From positions 2,108,001 through 2,172,000 of the forward strand of contig NZ_LT629797.1 in assembly GCF_900106015.1 (NCBI RefSeq): DNA of 64,000 nucleotides, written 5' to 3'. Origin of the DNA: Pseudomonas sihuiensis. GTDB lineage: Bacteria; Pseudomonadota; Gammaproteobacteria; Pseudomonadales; Pseudomonadaceae. The position numbers were made by a program, and so were the translations under genes. Of the stretch, positions 8,081 to 16,628 are shown piece after piece (the stretch's first letter is position 1; each line of letters begins with the position of its first letter). The notes beneath the pieces are model-generated. The model had not been told where the DNA came from and did not search any database. It was given only the letters and a program-made list of their open reading frames with translations.

Positions 8081-9280
8081 ATGCAACAACTACCCGAATC
8101 CGATCTCGACTACATGCAGAAGGTGCTGCTAGAGATGCTTGCCATCCCTAGCCCCACCGGTTTCACCGACACGATCGTGCGCTACGTCGCCGAGCGTCTC
8201 GAAGAACTGGAAATCCCCTTCGAGCTGACCCGCCGTGGCACCATCCGCGCCACCCTGCGCGGGCGTCAGAGCGAGTACGAACGTTTCGACCGTGCCGTTT
8301 CCGTGCACCTCGACACCATTGGCGCCATCGTCCGCGAGATCAAGGACAACGGTCGTCTCGGCCTGGCGCCGGTGGGCTGCTGGTCGAGCCGCTTCGCCGA
8401 AGGCAGCCGCGTCAGCCTGTTCACCGACAACGGCGTGATTCGCGGCAGCGTGCTGCCGCTGATGGCCTCGGGGCACGCCTTCAACACCGCCGTCGACACC
8501 ATGCCGGTAAGCTGGGATCACGTCGAACTGCGCCTGGACGCCTACTGCGCCACCCGTGCCGATTGCGATTCGTTGGGCGTTTGCGTCGGTGATTTCGTCG
8601 CCTTCGATCCGCTGCCGGAGTTTTCCGAAAGCGGCCATATCAGCGCCCGTCACCTCGACGACAAGGCTGGCGTCGCCGCGCTGCTGGCGTCACTCAAGGC
8701 GATTCGTGATCACGGCCTGCAACCGATGATCGACTGCCACCCGCTGTTCACCATCACCGAAGAGGTCGGCTCCGGCGCTGCTGCCGCCCTGCCCTGGGAT
8801 GTCAGTGAGTTCGTCGGCATCGACATCGCTCCGGTCGCGCCAGGCCAGCAGTCCAGCGAGCACGCCGTCAGCGTGGCCATGCAGGACTCCGGCGGCCCCT
8901 ACGACTATCACCTATCACGCCAGTTGTTGCGCCTGGCAGCCGAACAGGAAGTACCGGTACGCCGCGACCTGTTTCGCTACTACCACAGCGACGCGCAATC
9001 GGCGGTCACCGCCGGCCATGACATTCGCACAGCGCTGCTGGCCTTCGGCTGCGACGCGACGCATGGCTATGAACGCACCCATATCGACAGCCTAAAGGCC
9101 CTCAGCCGCCTGCTCACCGCCTACATGATGAGCCCGCCGGTATTCGCCAGTGACGCCCAGCCGGCACAGGGTTCGCTGGAGCGCTTCAGCCATCAGCTGG
9201 AGCACGATGCGCAGATGGAAAGCGATACCCGCGTCCCACCGGTGGACAGCCTGGTCGGGCAACATGATCGGGACGCTTGA
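8081..9280 (+). CDS. M42-family peptidase of the NAGGN osmoprotectant system
   Basis: A 399-residue putative metallo-aminopeptidase of the M42 family. Metal-site motifs are visible in order: VSVHLDTIGAIV (His/Asp), ARHLDDKAGVAALL (bridging Asp) and FTITEEVGSGAA (the EE pair, general base and ligand). The protein is longer at the C-terminus than typical M42 enzymes. It is the third gene of the NAGGN cluster and is conserved there across Pseudomonas as I recall. Its job, perhaps turning over the dipeptide or a precursor, is not established. A terminator follows 43 bases after the stop. Confidence 0.88.
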   Translation: MQQLPESDLDYMQKVLLEMLAIPSPTGFTDTIVRYVAERLEELEIPFELTRRGTIRATLRGRQSEYERFDRAVSVHLDTIGAIVREIKDNGRLGLAPVGCWSSRFAEGSRVSLFTDNGVIRGSVLPLMASGHAFNTAVDTMPVSWDHVELRLDAYCATRADCDSLGVCVGDFVAFDPLPEFSESGHISARHLDDKAGVAALLASLKAIRDHGLQPMIDCHPLFTITEEVGSGAAAALPWDVSEFVGIDIAPVAPGQQSSEHAVSVAMQDSGGPYDYHLSRQLLRLAAEQEVPVRRDLFRYYHSDAQSAVTAGHDIRTALLAFGCDATHGYERTHIDSLKALSRLLTAYMMSPPVFASDAQPAQGSLERFSHQLEHDAQMESDTRVPPVDSLVGQHDRDA

Positions 9281-9322
9281 AGGCTTCGGCGCATAAAGGC
9301 AAAGTGACGCAAAAGGACGACA

Positions 9323-9345
9323 GGGGAGCATCAGCTCCCCTTTTT
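9323..9345 (+). terminator. Terminator of the NAGGN operon
   Basis: A 7-bp GGGGAGC/GCTCCCC stem with an ATCA loop followed by TTTTT. It stands between the M42 peptidase gene and the hybrid sensor kinase gene, so these are probably separate transcripts. Confidence 0.85.
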
Positions 9346-9438
9346 CTGGCCTGCAGTCAGTGGCCAACCTTCGGGCCGTCGCCAAGCGACGTTGAACATG
9401 ACTCCCGGCCATTTCCCATGGCCCTCTGAGGTTCACGG

Positions 9439-12189
9439 ATGCCTCGCCTTTGTCTGGCCTTATTGCTGTTCTGGCTCGCCTGCCCAAGTTGGGCCCTTAC
9501 ACCTGCGCCGCTGGATAGCGACGACCTGCGCCTATCCCTGGGCCCGTACACCGGTTATTACGAAGACGTGGACGGCACCCTCAGCGTCGAGCAGGTGCGA
9601 GCCCTGGATGACGATGCTTTCCGCAAACCCGGCGGCGAGCACGCCAACCTTGGCAAGAATGCATCCGTATGGTGGTTCAAGGCTCGCCTGGCCAATACGC
9701 TGGAGTATGAGCTGGGCGGCTATCTCGAAGTCAACTATCCGCTGCTCGATCGCCTCCAGGTTCACCTGATCGGCCCCGACGGCAAGCACCTGCAACAGGA
9801 AAGCGGCGACAGCTTCGCTTTCTCCCAGCGACCGGTACAGGTACGCAACTTCTGGTTTCCCATGCAGTTGGAGCCTGGCGTCAACACCCTGCTGATCCGC
9901 GTGGAAACCAGCAGCACGGTGTTCGTGCCGCTGTTCTTCGCCACCTACGGTGCCAGCGCGGCGGCGCAGGAGAACCTGATGGGCTTCAACGGCGCGTTCT
10001 ACGGCGTGCTGTTCGCCATGTTCTGCTACAACCTGTTCCTCTACCTGTCGCTGCGCGAATCGGCCTATCTCTGGTACCTGGCCTACAACCTCAACGTCGG
10101 TCTGCTCGCGGCCTGCTTCGACGGCATGCTGTTCAAGTTGCTACCCGAGCACGTGGCCTTTCAGTCGGTCAGCATCTACATCCTGATGTACGTGCACTGC
10201 CTCACGGCGATCCAGTTCAGCCGCCATTTCCTGCATGCACGCCAGTATTTCCCGCGTCTGAACACCGGCCTGCGCCTGCTGATGCTGATCTGCGTCGGCT
10301 GTCTGCTGTCGGTGCCGCTGATCGGCTTCGCCGCCTGGAACATCCTGGCCAGCGTTACCGTGTCCCTGGTTTCGCTGATCCTGCTGCTGACCGGCATCTA
10401 CGTGTGGCGTCGCGGCGTGCGTTATGGCTCCTACTACACCCTGGCCTGGGCCATCCTGCTGTTCGCCTTCATCCAGGCCACCACCGGTTCGCTGGGCCTG
10501 GAAGTGTTCGGCGTATTCGGCGCCACGGTGGTGAAGATCGGCGTGACCATTGAGCTGATCACCCTGTCCATCGGTCTTGCCGACCGCATCAACCTGCTCA
10601 AGGAAGAAGGCTTCCAGTCGCGTCGTGCGGCCGAGCAAGCCGCCTTCGAGAACCAGGCCAAGAGTCGCTTCCTGGCCAAGATGAGCCACGAAATTCGCAC
10701 ACCGCTCAACGGCGTATTGGGCATGCTGCAGCTGCTGCGCGAAACGCCTCTGGATCGCAGCCAGCGCTTCTACGTCGACACCATTTCCAGCTCCGGTAGC
10801 TCGTTGATGGCGGTGATCAACGACATCCTCGACTACGCCCGCATCGAATCCGGCAAGCTCAGCCTGGAGCAGATCGAGTTCGATCTTGAAGAGATGATTT
10901 CCGAAACGCTCAGCCTGTTCACCGGCCAGGCGCTGGACAAACGCCTGCGCCTCTACGTCAGCCTGGAAAACGGCGTGCCACGGCGCATTCAGGGGGACCC
11001 GACGCGGCTCAAGCAGGTGCTGATGAACCTGCTCAGCAACGCCCTGAAGTTCACCGCCGAAGGCCATGTCGCGGTCAGCGTCAGCCGCCGCAGTGACAGC
11101 CATGGCAGGCCGCATCTGGTGATCGCCGTCAGCGATAGTGGCATCGGCATCAGCGAGCAGGCACTGGCGCAATTGTTCGAATCCTTCGCCCAGGGTGATT
11201 CCAGCACCACCCGCCGTTATGGCGGCAGCGGTCTGGGGCTGGCCATCAGCAAGGAACTGGTGGAGATGATGGGCGGTAGAATCGAAGTACAGAGCACCCT
11301 GGGCCAGGGTACCCGCTTCGCCTTCGACATGCCGCTGCTGGCCGAACAGGAAACCCCCGACGAGCTCAGTCGTCTGCTGGCCGGACGCACCGCCCTGCTC
11401 GCCTCGCTGGACGGCCTTGGTCTGGATGCCATGAGCCGCTTGCTCGGACGCTGGGGCATGCGTACCGAGCGCTGCCAGACGCCGGAGCGCCTGCAGGACT
11501 ACCTGGAGGATTTCGCCGCGCCGCCGCTGCTGGTACTGATGGCGCCCTGGCCAGGTGGCGTCAACCACTGGCTCGACTCACTCAGGCCCAAGCTGCAGGC
11601 GCAACAGCGCGTGCTGCTGGTCTGCCCGCCCGAGGCCTGCCAGCAACTACCAGCGAGCTACGAACTACGCCTGCAACACCTGGCCCAGCCAGTGGCGATC
11701 AACGCACTGCGCCAGGCCTTGAACGGGCTGTATGAAGAACCCAGAGCACAGGTACATCAGTTGGTCAGAGAAATACGCAGCGACAACAGCGAAGCCCCCT
11801 GCATTCTGGTGGCAGAGGACAACCCGGTGAACCAATTGGTGGTTCAGGGCTTTTTGAAAAAACGTGGCTACAGCGTGCGCCTGGTCACCGACGGCCAGGC
11901 GGCGGTGGATGAATACGGTCGCGATCCGGCTGCCGTGCACTTGATCCTGATGGACTGCGAGATGCCGGTGATGGACGGCTTCGAAGCCACCCGGCAGATT
12001 CGCCGCCTGGAGCGCAGCCGGCAACTCGCCGCCGTGCCCATCATCGCGCTGACCGCGCATATCCTCGAAGAGCACCGCCAACACGGCCTGGACGCCGGCA
12101 TGGACGATTTCCTTGGCAAACCGCTGGACAGTGGCCTGCTCTACAGCACGCTGGAGCGTCACCTCAAGCGGCCCGGCATGGTGCACTGA
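9439..12189 (+). CDS. Hybrid sensor histidine kinase/response regulator with 7TM-DISM sensor
   Basis: A 916-residue membrane kinase. A signal peptide (1-20) leads into a periplasmic beta-rich 7TMR-DISMED2-type domain (about 45-165), then seven membrane helices (about 180-385), the same sensor layout as RetS and LadS. The HisKA H-box [11 protein letters not shown] places the phospho-His at 417; the N-box [16 protein letters not shown] starts at 524; the G-boxes include [14 protein letters not shown]. Residues about 640-760 look like a receiver that has lost its acidic pocket. A true receiver follows ([11 protein letters not shown] from 789, phospho-Asp 839). No HPt domain is present, so an external phosphotransfer partner is expected. 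It lies directly after the NAGGN operon. Confidence 0.93.
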   Translation: MPRLCLALLLFWLACPSWALTPAPLDSDDLRLSLGPYTGYYEDVDGTLSVEQVRALDDDAFRKPGGEHANLGKNASVWWFKARLANTLEYELGGYLEVNYPLLDRLQVHLIGPDGKHLQQESGDSFAFSQRPVQVRNFWFPMQLEPGVNTLLIRVETSSTVFVPLFFATYGASAAAQENLMGFNGAFYGVLFAMFCYNLFLYLSLRESAYLWYLAYNLNVGLLAACFDGMLFKLLPEHVAFQSVSIYILMYVHCLTAIQFSRHFLHARQYFPRLNTGLRLLMLICVGCLLSVPLIGFAAWNILASVTVSLVSLILLLTGIYVWRRGVRYGSYYTLAWAILLFAFIQATTGSLGLEVFGVFGATVVKIGVTIELITLSIGLADRINLLKEEGFQSRRAAEQAAFENQAKSRFLAKMSHEIRTPLNGVLGMLQLLRETPLDRSQRFYVDTISSSGSSLMAVINDILDYARIESGKLSLEQIEFDLEEMISETLSLFTGQALDKRLRLYVSLENGVPRRIQGDPTRLKQVLMNLLSNALKFTAEGHVAVSVSRRSDSHGRPHLVIAVSDSGIGISEQALAQLFESFAQGDSSTTRRYGGSGLGLAISKELVEMMGGRIEVQSTLGQGTRFAFDMPLLAEQETPDELSRLLAGRTALLASLDGLGLDAMSRLLGRWGMRTERCQTPERLQDYLEDFAAPPLLVLMAPWPGGVNHWLDSLRPKLQAQQRVLLVCPPEACQQLPASYELRLQHLAQPVAINALRQALNGLYEEPRAQVHQLVREIRSDNSEAPCILVAEDNPVNQLVVQGFLKKRGYSVRLVTDGQAAVDEYGRDPAAVHLILMDCEMPVMDGFEATRQIRRLERSRQLAAVPIIALTAHILEEHRQHGLDAGMDDFLGKPLDSGLLYSTLERHLKRPGMVH

Positions 12190-12252
12190 GGGAGCTCGCA
12201 GCAGGGCGCCCTCTGGCTCTATCATGGGCGCCAATAACTGGAGTCACTCGTT

Positions 12253-12504
12253 GTGCTGATCCCCGCTGAGCTGCTGCAAGCCGACACCCTCACCGCCCTG
12301 ATCGAAGACTTCGTCACCCGCGACGGTACCGATAACGGCGATGAAACCCCGCTGGAAACCCGCGTGCAGCGCGTACGCCGCGCCCTGGACAAGGGCGAGG
12401 CGGTTATCGTCTTCGACCCTGACAGCCAGCAATGCCAACTGGCGATGAAGCGTGACGTACCCAAGGAATGGCTGGAGGCCTTACAACAATCGCTCAGTGA
12501 TTGA
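12253..12504 (+). CDS. YheU family protein (UPF0270)
   Basis: An 83-residue small cytoplasmic protein whose pattern (MLIPAELLQADTL..., TDNGDETPLETRVQRVRRAL, CQLAMKRDVPKEW) is that of the UPF0270/YheU family, function unknown. It starts with GTG at 12253. It overlaps the 3' end of the convergent glycosylase-like gene by 11 bases. In Pseudomonas it usually sits by this sensor kinase, as here. Confidence 0.9.
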   Translation: MLIPAELLQADTLTALIEDFVTRDGTDNGDETPLETRVQRVRRALDKGEAVIVFDPDSQQCQLAMKRDVPKEWLEALQQSLSD

Positions 12505-13246
12505 CCGTGTGCGCCAGCATCACCGATAGCTGACACAGCGGCCGCCCGCTCTCGGCCTGCCACTGGTTGAAGGCGGCCTGCACGGCAGCCAGGTCTTTCA
12601 GACTGGTCGGCGCCTTGTCGATCACGCCCTGCGCCTTGAGCGCGGCGACCATGTCATCGGTAGGGACGAAGGTGTCCTTGCCCACCATGCGCAGAAAGCG
12701 CGGTGCAGACAATCCACCCAGCTGGCTGCCGTGCTTGGCCAGGTATTTCCACAAGCCGACGATATCGCTTACCGGCCAATCGGCGATCAGGGTGCCAAAA
12801 GAAAAATCGGCCGCAGGCCGAGCCTGATGCCCTTCTCCCTCTGGGAGAAGGTGGCGCGCAGCGCCGGATGAGGGACTGCCTTGTAAGCGTCCAGCCCGCA
12901 CATCGAGGATGAACTGAGCGTTGCGCGGCACGCTTTTGAGCTTGCCCAGGTGGCGAATCAGCCGCGCATCCTGCATCAGGCTCTCCAGGCGCTCGGCGCC
13001 CATCAGCACCACCTTCTCCGGGTCAAAGCCGAAGAACACCTCCTCGAACGCCGGCCACTTGGCGTCCACCAGGCTGTGCTTGAGGCCAGCGCGAAAGATG
13101 CGCAGGCTGATCAGCGACAGATAACGGTCATCGCTCAGCGCCCGCAGCTCGGCATCGCTGCGCGGCTGCGGCAGCATGGCCTCCAGCGCCTTGGCCGAGC
13201 CGAAACGGTTGAGGCAGAACTCGTGCAGCCACTTGTAATCACGCAT
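12494..13246 (-). CDS. DNA-3-methyladenine glycosylase I-like protein carrying an in-frame repeat insertion
   Basis: A 250-residue protein resembling the Tag/adenine-glycosylase (HhH) family: N-terminal LHEFCLNRFGS, SDDRYLSLISLRIFRAGLKHSLVDAKWPAFEEVF, and a C-terminal helical bundle. Typical function is removal of 3-methyladenine from DNA, but the classical Tag zinc-ligand pattern is not evident, so activity is uncertain. Residues about 115-145 (SPSSGAARHLLPEGEGHQ...) are encoded by an intergenic-type repeat at 12826-12876 and are foreign to the fold. The frame stays open through it. It may be functional with an extra surface loop, or be decaying. Confidence 0.7.
   Translation of the reverse strand: MRDYKWLHEFCLNRFGSAKALEAMLPQPRSDAELRALSDDRYLSLISLRIFRAGLKHSLVDAKWPAFEEVFFGFDPEKVVLMGAERLESLMQDARLIRHLGKLKSVPRNAQFILDVRAGRLQGSPSSGAARHLLPEGEGHQARPAADFSFGTLIADWPVSDIVGLWKYLAKHGSQLGGLSAPRFLRMVGKDTFVPTDDMVAALKAQGVIDKAPTSLKDLAAVQAAFNQWQAESGRPLCQLSVMLAHTVNH
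12826..12876. repeat. Intergenic-type repeat inserted inside a coding sequence
   Basis: Contains the palindrome CCTTCTCCCTCTGGGAGAAGG (12831-12851) followed by GTGGCGCGCAGCGCCGGATG. The CTCCCTCTGGGAG core is a well-known type of dispersed intergenic repeat in Pseudomonas and relatives. Here it lies within an open reading frame without breaking it. Confidence 0.65.
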
Positions 13247-13319
13247 GAATCGAACCCTTCATGAAACGGATGACGAAGCCTGCACGCAGCACGCCGAACA
13301 CCGCAAGCCCTGTAAAACC

Positions 13320-13372
13320 GTAGGGCGGGTGAAACCCGCCAATCTCGAACCGGCGGGTTACACCCGCCCTAC
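13320..13372. repeat. GTAGGG-type palindromic repeat
   Basis: Arms GTAGGGCGGGTGAAACCCGCC and GGCGGGTTACACCCGCCCTA with a 12-base centre. The right arm overlaps the end of the DAHP synthase gene and supplies its TAG stop codon. Same family as 20626-20680. Confidence 0.8.
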
Positions 13373-14427
13373 CCGCGCAAACGCTCGGCGGCCTGGCGCA
13401 GCGCCGCTTCGGTGCCTTCCCAGCCCAGGCAGCCGTCGGTGATCGACACACCGTAACGCAGCTCGCCGGACAGCGCCTGGCAGCCGTCGAACAGGTGGCT
13501 CTCCAGCATTACCCCGCGCAGGCTGGCATCGCCGGCCAGGCGCTGCTTGATCACGCTGTCCAGCACCGCAGGCTGGCGCAGCGGGTCCTTGCCGCTGTTG
13601 GCATGGCTGCAGTCGACCATGATCCGCGGTGCGATACCCTGACGCTGCAACGCCTCACGTGCGGCGGCGACGCTGACGGCATCGTGATTCGGCCCGTCGT
13701 GGCCTCCGCGCAGCACCAGGTGGGTGTCCGGGTTGCCGGCGGTGTGCAACAGCGCCGGGTGACCAAGGTCATCGATGCCGAAATGCTGATGCGGATGTGC
13801 CGCCGAGCGCATAGCGTCGCAGGCGATGCCGACACTGCCGTCGGTGCCATTCTTGAAGCCCACCGGCAAATCCAGACCACTGACCATCTCGCGATGCACC
13901 TGCGACTCGCTGGTACGTGCGCCGATCGCCGCCCAACCGAGCAGGTCGTCGAAGTAACCCGCGGCCATCGGTTGCAACAGCTCAGTGGCCAGCGGCAGGC
14001 CACGAGCGAGAATATCCAGCATCAGTTGCCGCGACTGCCGCAAGCCTTCGGCCATGTCGCCACTGCCATCGAGATGGGGGTCGTACAACAGCCCCTTCCA
14101 GCCCACGGTGGTACGTGGTTTTTCCACGTAGGCGCGCATCACCAGCAGCAGTTGGTCATCGACCTGTGCCGCCAGCTCGGCCAGGCGTTCGGCGTATTCG
14201 AGGGCGCTGGTGCGGTCATGCAGGGAGCAGGGGCCGACCACCACCAGCAGGCGCGAATCACGGCCATCGAGCACGGCACGGATGGCGTCGCGGTCGGCGG
14301 CGATACGTTCGGCAAGGGCGTTGGGCAACGGCAGGCGCTGGCGCAATACGGCGGGGCTGGGCAGCGGCTGGGCGCTGCGGCGGGCGATGGTGGTAACGGT
14401 AGAAGCGAGTTGAGCGGAGCTGTTCAT
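13369..14427 (-). CDS. 3-deoxy-7-phosphoheptulonate (DAHP) synthase, class I
   Basis: A 352-residue enzyme for the first step of the shikimate pathway: phosphoenolpyruvate plus erythrose 4-phosphate to DAHP. Diagnostic motifs are VVVGPCSLHD (about 62-71), VEKPRTTVGWKG, ARTSESQVHRE, FKNGTDGS and MVDCSHANSGKD. Which aromatic amino acid inhibits it cannot be told from sequence alone, so I give no isoenzyme symbol. It is preceded by an aromatic-rich leader peptide, a strong terminator and a second aromatic mini-ORF, which point to attenuation by aromatic amino-acid supply. An AAGGA ribosome site lies about 13 bases before the ATG. The TAG stop belongs to a GTAGGG repeat. Confidence 0.93.
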   Translation of the reverse strand: MNSSAQLASTVTTIARRSAQPLPSPAVLRQRLPLPNALAERIAADRDAIRAVLDGRDSRLLVVVGPCSLHDRTSALEYAERLAELAAQVDDQLLLVMRAYVEKPRTTVGWKGLLYDPHLDGSGDMAEGLRQSRQLMLDILARGLPLATELLQPMAAGYFDDLLGWAAIGARTSESQVHREMVSGLDLPVGFKNGTDGSVGIACDAMRSAAHPHQHFGIDDLGHPALLHTAGNPDTHLVLRGGHDGPNHDAVSVAAAREALQRQGIAPRIMVDCSHANSGKDPLRQPAVLDSVIKQRLAGDASLRGVMLESHLFDGCQALSGELRYGVSITDGCLGWEGTEAALRQAAERLRG

Positions 14428-14471
14428 GATCTGGCGGTTCCTTGGCCGGCGCGGTCTATACCGCGGCGGCG

Positions 14472-14561
14472 CTAACTGAGTGTTCGTGGCAAAGGTGTCA
14501 GGGCGGTGGTGACGCTGCTAAATCGCCAGTCGTTGCGGTAATAGTTCTGGTAACGGTTCAT
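14472..14561 (-). CDS. Second aromatic-rich mini-ORF upstream of DAHP synthase
   Basis: A 29-codon frame reading MNRYQNYYRNDWRF... with three Tyr, one Trp and one Phe in its first 14 codons. A good ribosome site (AGAGG, 8 bases before the ATG) precedes it. It lies after the attenuator-like terminator and 44 bases before the DAHP synthase ATG. It could sense aromatic tRNA charging at the level of translation, or couple initiation of the downstream gene. The role is inferred from position and codon content only. Confidence 0.55.
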   Translation of the reverse strand: MNRYQNYYRNDWRFSSVTTALTPLPRTLS

Positions 14562-14599
14562 CTGCACATCCTCTAAGTGGTTGGCCGTTTTTCGGCCGG

Positions 14600-14640
14600 A
14601 AAAAACAAAACCCCCGGTCGGGTTGCCGACCGGGGGTTTT
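14600..14640 (-). terminator. Attenuator-type terminator before DAHP synthase
   Basis: A perfect 15-bp stem (14607-14621 with 14626-14640, core ACCCCCGGTCGG) and 4-base loop, followed on the minus strand by TTTTGTTTTTTC. It lies 53 bases downstream of the leader-peptide stop codon and upstream of the DAHP synthase gene. GGGTCGCC, 21-28 bases before the stem (14661-14668), could pair with GGCAACCC in the stem-loop (one mismatch) as a possible antiterminator. Confidence 0.75.
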
Positions 14641-14692
14641 CTGGAAAACGTATCTGGTGGCGACCCTGGTGTCTCAGGCCGCCTGTGGGGTA

Positions 14693-14824
14693 TCAGGCGC
14701 GCCTGTGGCTAAACCAATACCCAAAGAAGTAATACGCCGCCGCCACGACCAACTGCGCACGCGCCAACGCGGCGCGTGAGGCACCGGCTTGCAGCATGGA
14801 CAGAAGGTTGAGGCTGGCGGACAT
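14693..14824 (-). CDS. Leader peptide with a Tyr/Phe/Trp run upstream of DAHP synthase
   Basis: A 43-residue frame starting MSASLNLL, preceded by GGAGA at ideal spacing. Near its end it reads YYFFGYWF, so seven of eight consecutive codons are aromatic, then SHRRA and TGA. Stalling of the ribosome in this run when aromatic aminoacyl-tRNA is scarce would expose or hide the RNA just downstream, where GGGTAT...ATACCC, CAGGCGCGCCTG and CAGGCGGCCTG offer alternative pairings ahead of the terminator at 14600-14640. This is the classical layout of an attenuation leader, although 43 residues is long for one. An alternative reading is a small membrane protein. Confidence 0.7.
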   Translation of the reverse strand: MSASLNLLSMLQAGASRAALARAQLVVAAAYYFFGYWFSHRRA

Positions 14825-14881
14825 GAGATTCTCCAAAGCGATGGCCGAACCATACTCCAGGCCTTTGCGGCCTGGCAAGCG

Positions 14882-14939
14882 TCGCGACTAAAGCCGCTCC
14901 CACATGCGACGCGAGCCGTGGGAGGGGCTTTAGCCGCGA
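14882..14939. repeat. Palindromic intergenic repeat
   Basis: Arms TCGCGACTAAAGCCGCTCCC and GGGAGGGGCTTTAGCCGCGA face each other around a short centre. Located immediately after the ttcA stop codon, and upstream of the leader peptide of the DAHP synthase unit. Confidence 0.7.
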
Positions 14940-14943
14940 TGGC

Positions 14944-15768
14944 TTACAGGCTCATCACATCGAGGAAGCGCGGCGTGGCGCTGTCGTCGATCTTCAGGCT
15001 CTTGAAGTCGAACAGGTTGCGGTCGGCCAGTTGCGAGGGGTGCACGTTCTGCAGGGCGCGGAACATGATCTCGACGCGACCCGGGCTCTTGCGCTCCCAC
15101 TCCTGCAGCATCTCCTTGACCACCTGGCGCTGCAGGTTCTCCTGCGAACCGCACAGGTTGCAGGGGATGATGGGAAATTCCTTGAGCTGGCTGTAGGCCT
15201 CGATATCGGCCTCGGCACAATAGGCCAGCGGGCGGATCACCACGTTGCGGCCATCGTCGGAGAGCAGCTTGGGCGGCATGGCCTTGAGCGTGCCGCCGTA
15301 GAACATGTTGAGGAAGAAGGTTTCCAGAATGTCGTCGCGGTGGTGCCCCAGCGCCATCTTGGTCGCACCGATCTCGTCGGCGTAGGTGTACAGGGTGCCA
15401 CGACGCAGGCGCGAGCACAGCGAGCAGGTGGTCTTGCCCTCGGGGATCTTCTCTTTCACCACCGAGTAGGTGTCCTTCTCGATGATGTGGTACTGCACAC
15501 CAATGGATTCCAGATAGGCCGGCAGCACATGCTCGGGGAAACCGGGCTGCTTCTGATCCATGTTCACCGCGACGATCTCGAACTGGATCGGCGCCACCTT
15601 CTGCAGGTACAGCAGCACGTCGAGCATGGTGTAGCTGTCCTTGCCGCCGGACAGGCAGACCATCACCTTGTCGCCATCCTCGATCATGTTGAAGTCGGTG
15701 ATGGCTTCGCCGGCCAGGCGGCGAATGCGCTTCTGCAGTTTGTTCTGGTTGACCGAAAGGGTGCCCAT
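14944..15768 (-). CDS. ttcA: tRNA 2-thiocytidine(32) synthetase TtcA
   Basis: A 274-residue cytoplasmic enzyme that thiolates cytidine 32 of certain tRNAs, using ATP and an iron-sulfur cluster. The PP-loop SGGKDS is at about 40-45. Two cysteine pairs, [10 protein letters not shown] and [12 protein letters not shown], match the TtcA pattern. Length is normal for the family. Single gene, divergent from the DnaJ-like gene. Confidence 0.95.
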   Translation of the reverse strand: MGTLSVNQNKLQKRIRRLAGEAITDFNMIEDGDKVMVCLSGGKDSYTMLDVLLYLQKVAPIQFEIVAVNMDQKQPGFPEHVLPAYLESIGVQYHIIEKDTYSVVKEKIPEGKTTCSLCSRLRRGTLYTYADEIGATKMALGHHRDDILETFFLNMFYGGTLKAMPPKLLSDDGRNVVIRPLAYCAEADIEAYSQLKEFPIIPCNLCGSQENLQRQVVKEMLQEWERKSPGRVEIMFRALQNVHPSQLADRNLFDFKSLKIDDSATPRFLDVMSL

Positions 15769-15868
15769 GGTGCGTCGAAATCCGAGGGGTGAGAACGAAA
15801 GCGCGACATTTTACGCACAAAGGCGCCGCGCCCCTACCCCATCGGCGGTTAAATGCTAGGCTCCGCCG

Positions 15869-16462
15869 ATGAATGACGACCTCGACCCCAGCCAGGATCT
15901 CGCCGACCAGGTACTGCAACTGCTGCAGGCCGCTCCGGACGGGCTGGCCGAATACGCCCTGATCCAGCAGCTCAAGGCCCGCCATAGCGGCCACCTGCCC
16001 AACCTGCCGCTGACCGACAAGCTGGTGCTGTTTCGCACCCACTTTCTGCTGTTCAACGCCCTTTACCGCCTGCGCGATCAGCTCCGGCAGGCGCAGACGC
16101 ATCTGCTCGAAATCAGCCCGCTGTGCATTCGCCTGCTGCCCTATCAGCCCGGCACGGCTGCACTGAGCGAGCGCGACGAGCTGCGCGACTACTACCTGGA
16201 CATGAGCCAGCTGCGCGATACCGACGAACGCGACGTCGAGCGCCTGCTCACCAGTTTCTGGACACGCATGCAGGGCGGTGACGAAAAACAGGCCGCGCTG
16301 GAGCTGTTCGAGCTGAACCACGAACAAACCCTCGACTTGTCACGCATCAAGCAGCGCTACCGACAAATGGTCAGCCTGCATCACCCGGACAGAGGCGGCA
16401 GCACAGAGCGGCTGCAGTCGATCAACCTGGCCATGGAAATTCTAGAGCGCTATTACCGCTGA
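15869..16462 (+). CDS. DnaJ-related protein with C-terminal J-domain
   Basis: A 197-residue protein. The N-terminal 130 residues match the DNAJ-related N-terminal domain (helical, ALIQQL...LFRTHFLLFNALYRLRDQL...). The C-terminus carries a short J-domain with the HPD signature in SLHHPDRGGS at about 172-181. J-domains stimulate DnaK-type Hsp70 ATPases; the client here is unknown. Divergent from ttcA with a 100-base spacer. Confidence 0.88.
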   Translation: MNDDLDPSQDLADQVLQLLQAAPDGLAEYALIQQLKARHSGHLPNLPLTDKLVLFRTHFLLFNALYRLRDQLRQAQTHLLEISPLCIRLLPYQPGTAALSERDELRDYYLDMSQLRDTDERDVERLLTSFWTRMQGGDEKQAALELFELNHEQTLDLSRIKQRYRQMVSLHHPDRGGSTERLQSINLAMEILERYYR

Positions 16463-16628
16463 CCGGCACAGAGCAATTTGCTCTAAAGCCAGGCATCACG
16501 CCGGCTTCAGGCTCTGCCTATACTGCGACATAAGGTCGCAACGATTTGGCCTGATACCCGGTAACGCTGTCCATGCGCACCGGGCCTCCGCCGGGGGGCG
16601 ACTGTCATAAGAAAAGGAGGTGTCTGGC

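Noticed and set aside
6239..8089. 616-residue open frame on the minus strand opposite the NAGGN synthetase gene
   Set aside because: It mirrors the high third-position GC of the real gene, has low-complexity composition rich in Ala/Gly/Gln/His/Asp and no motifs.
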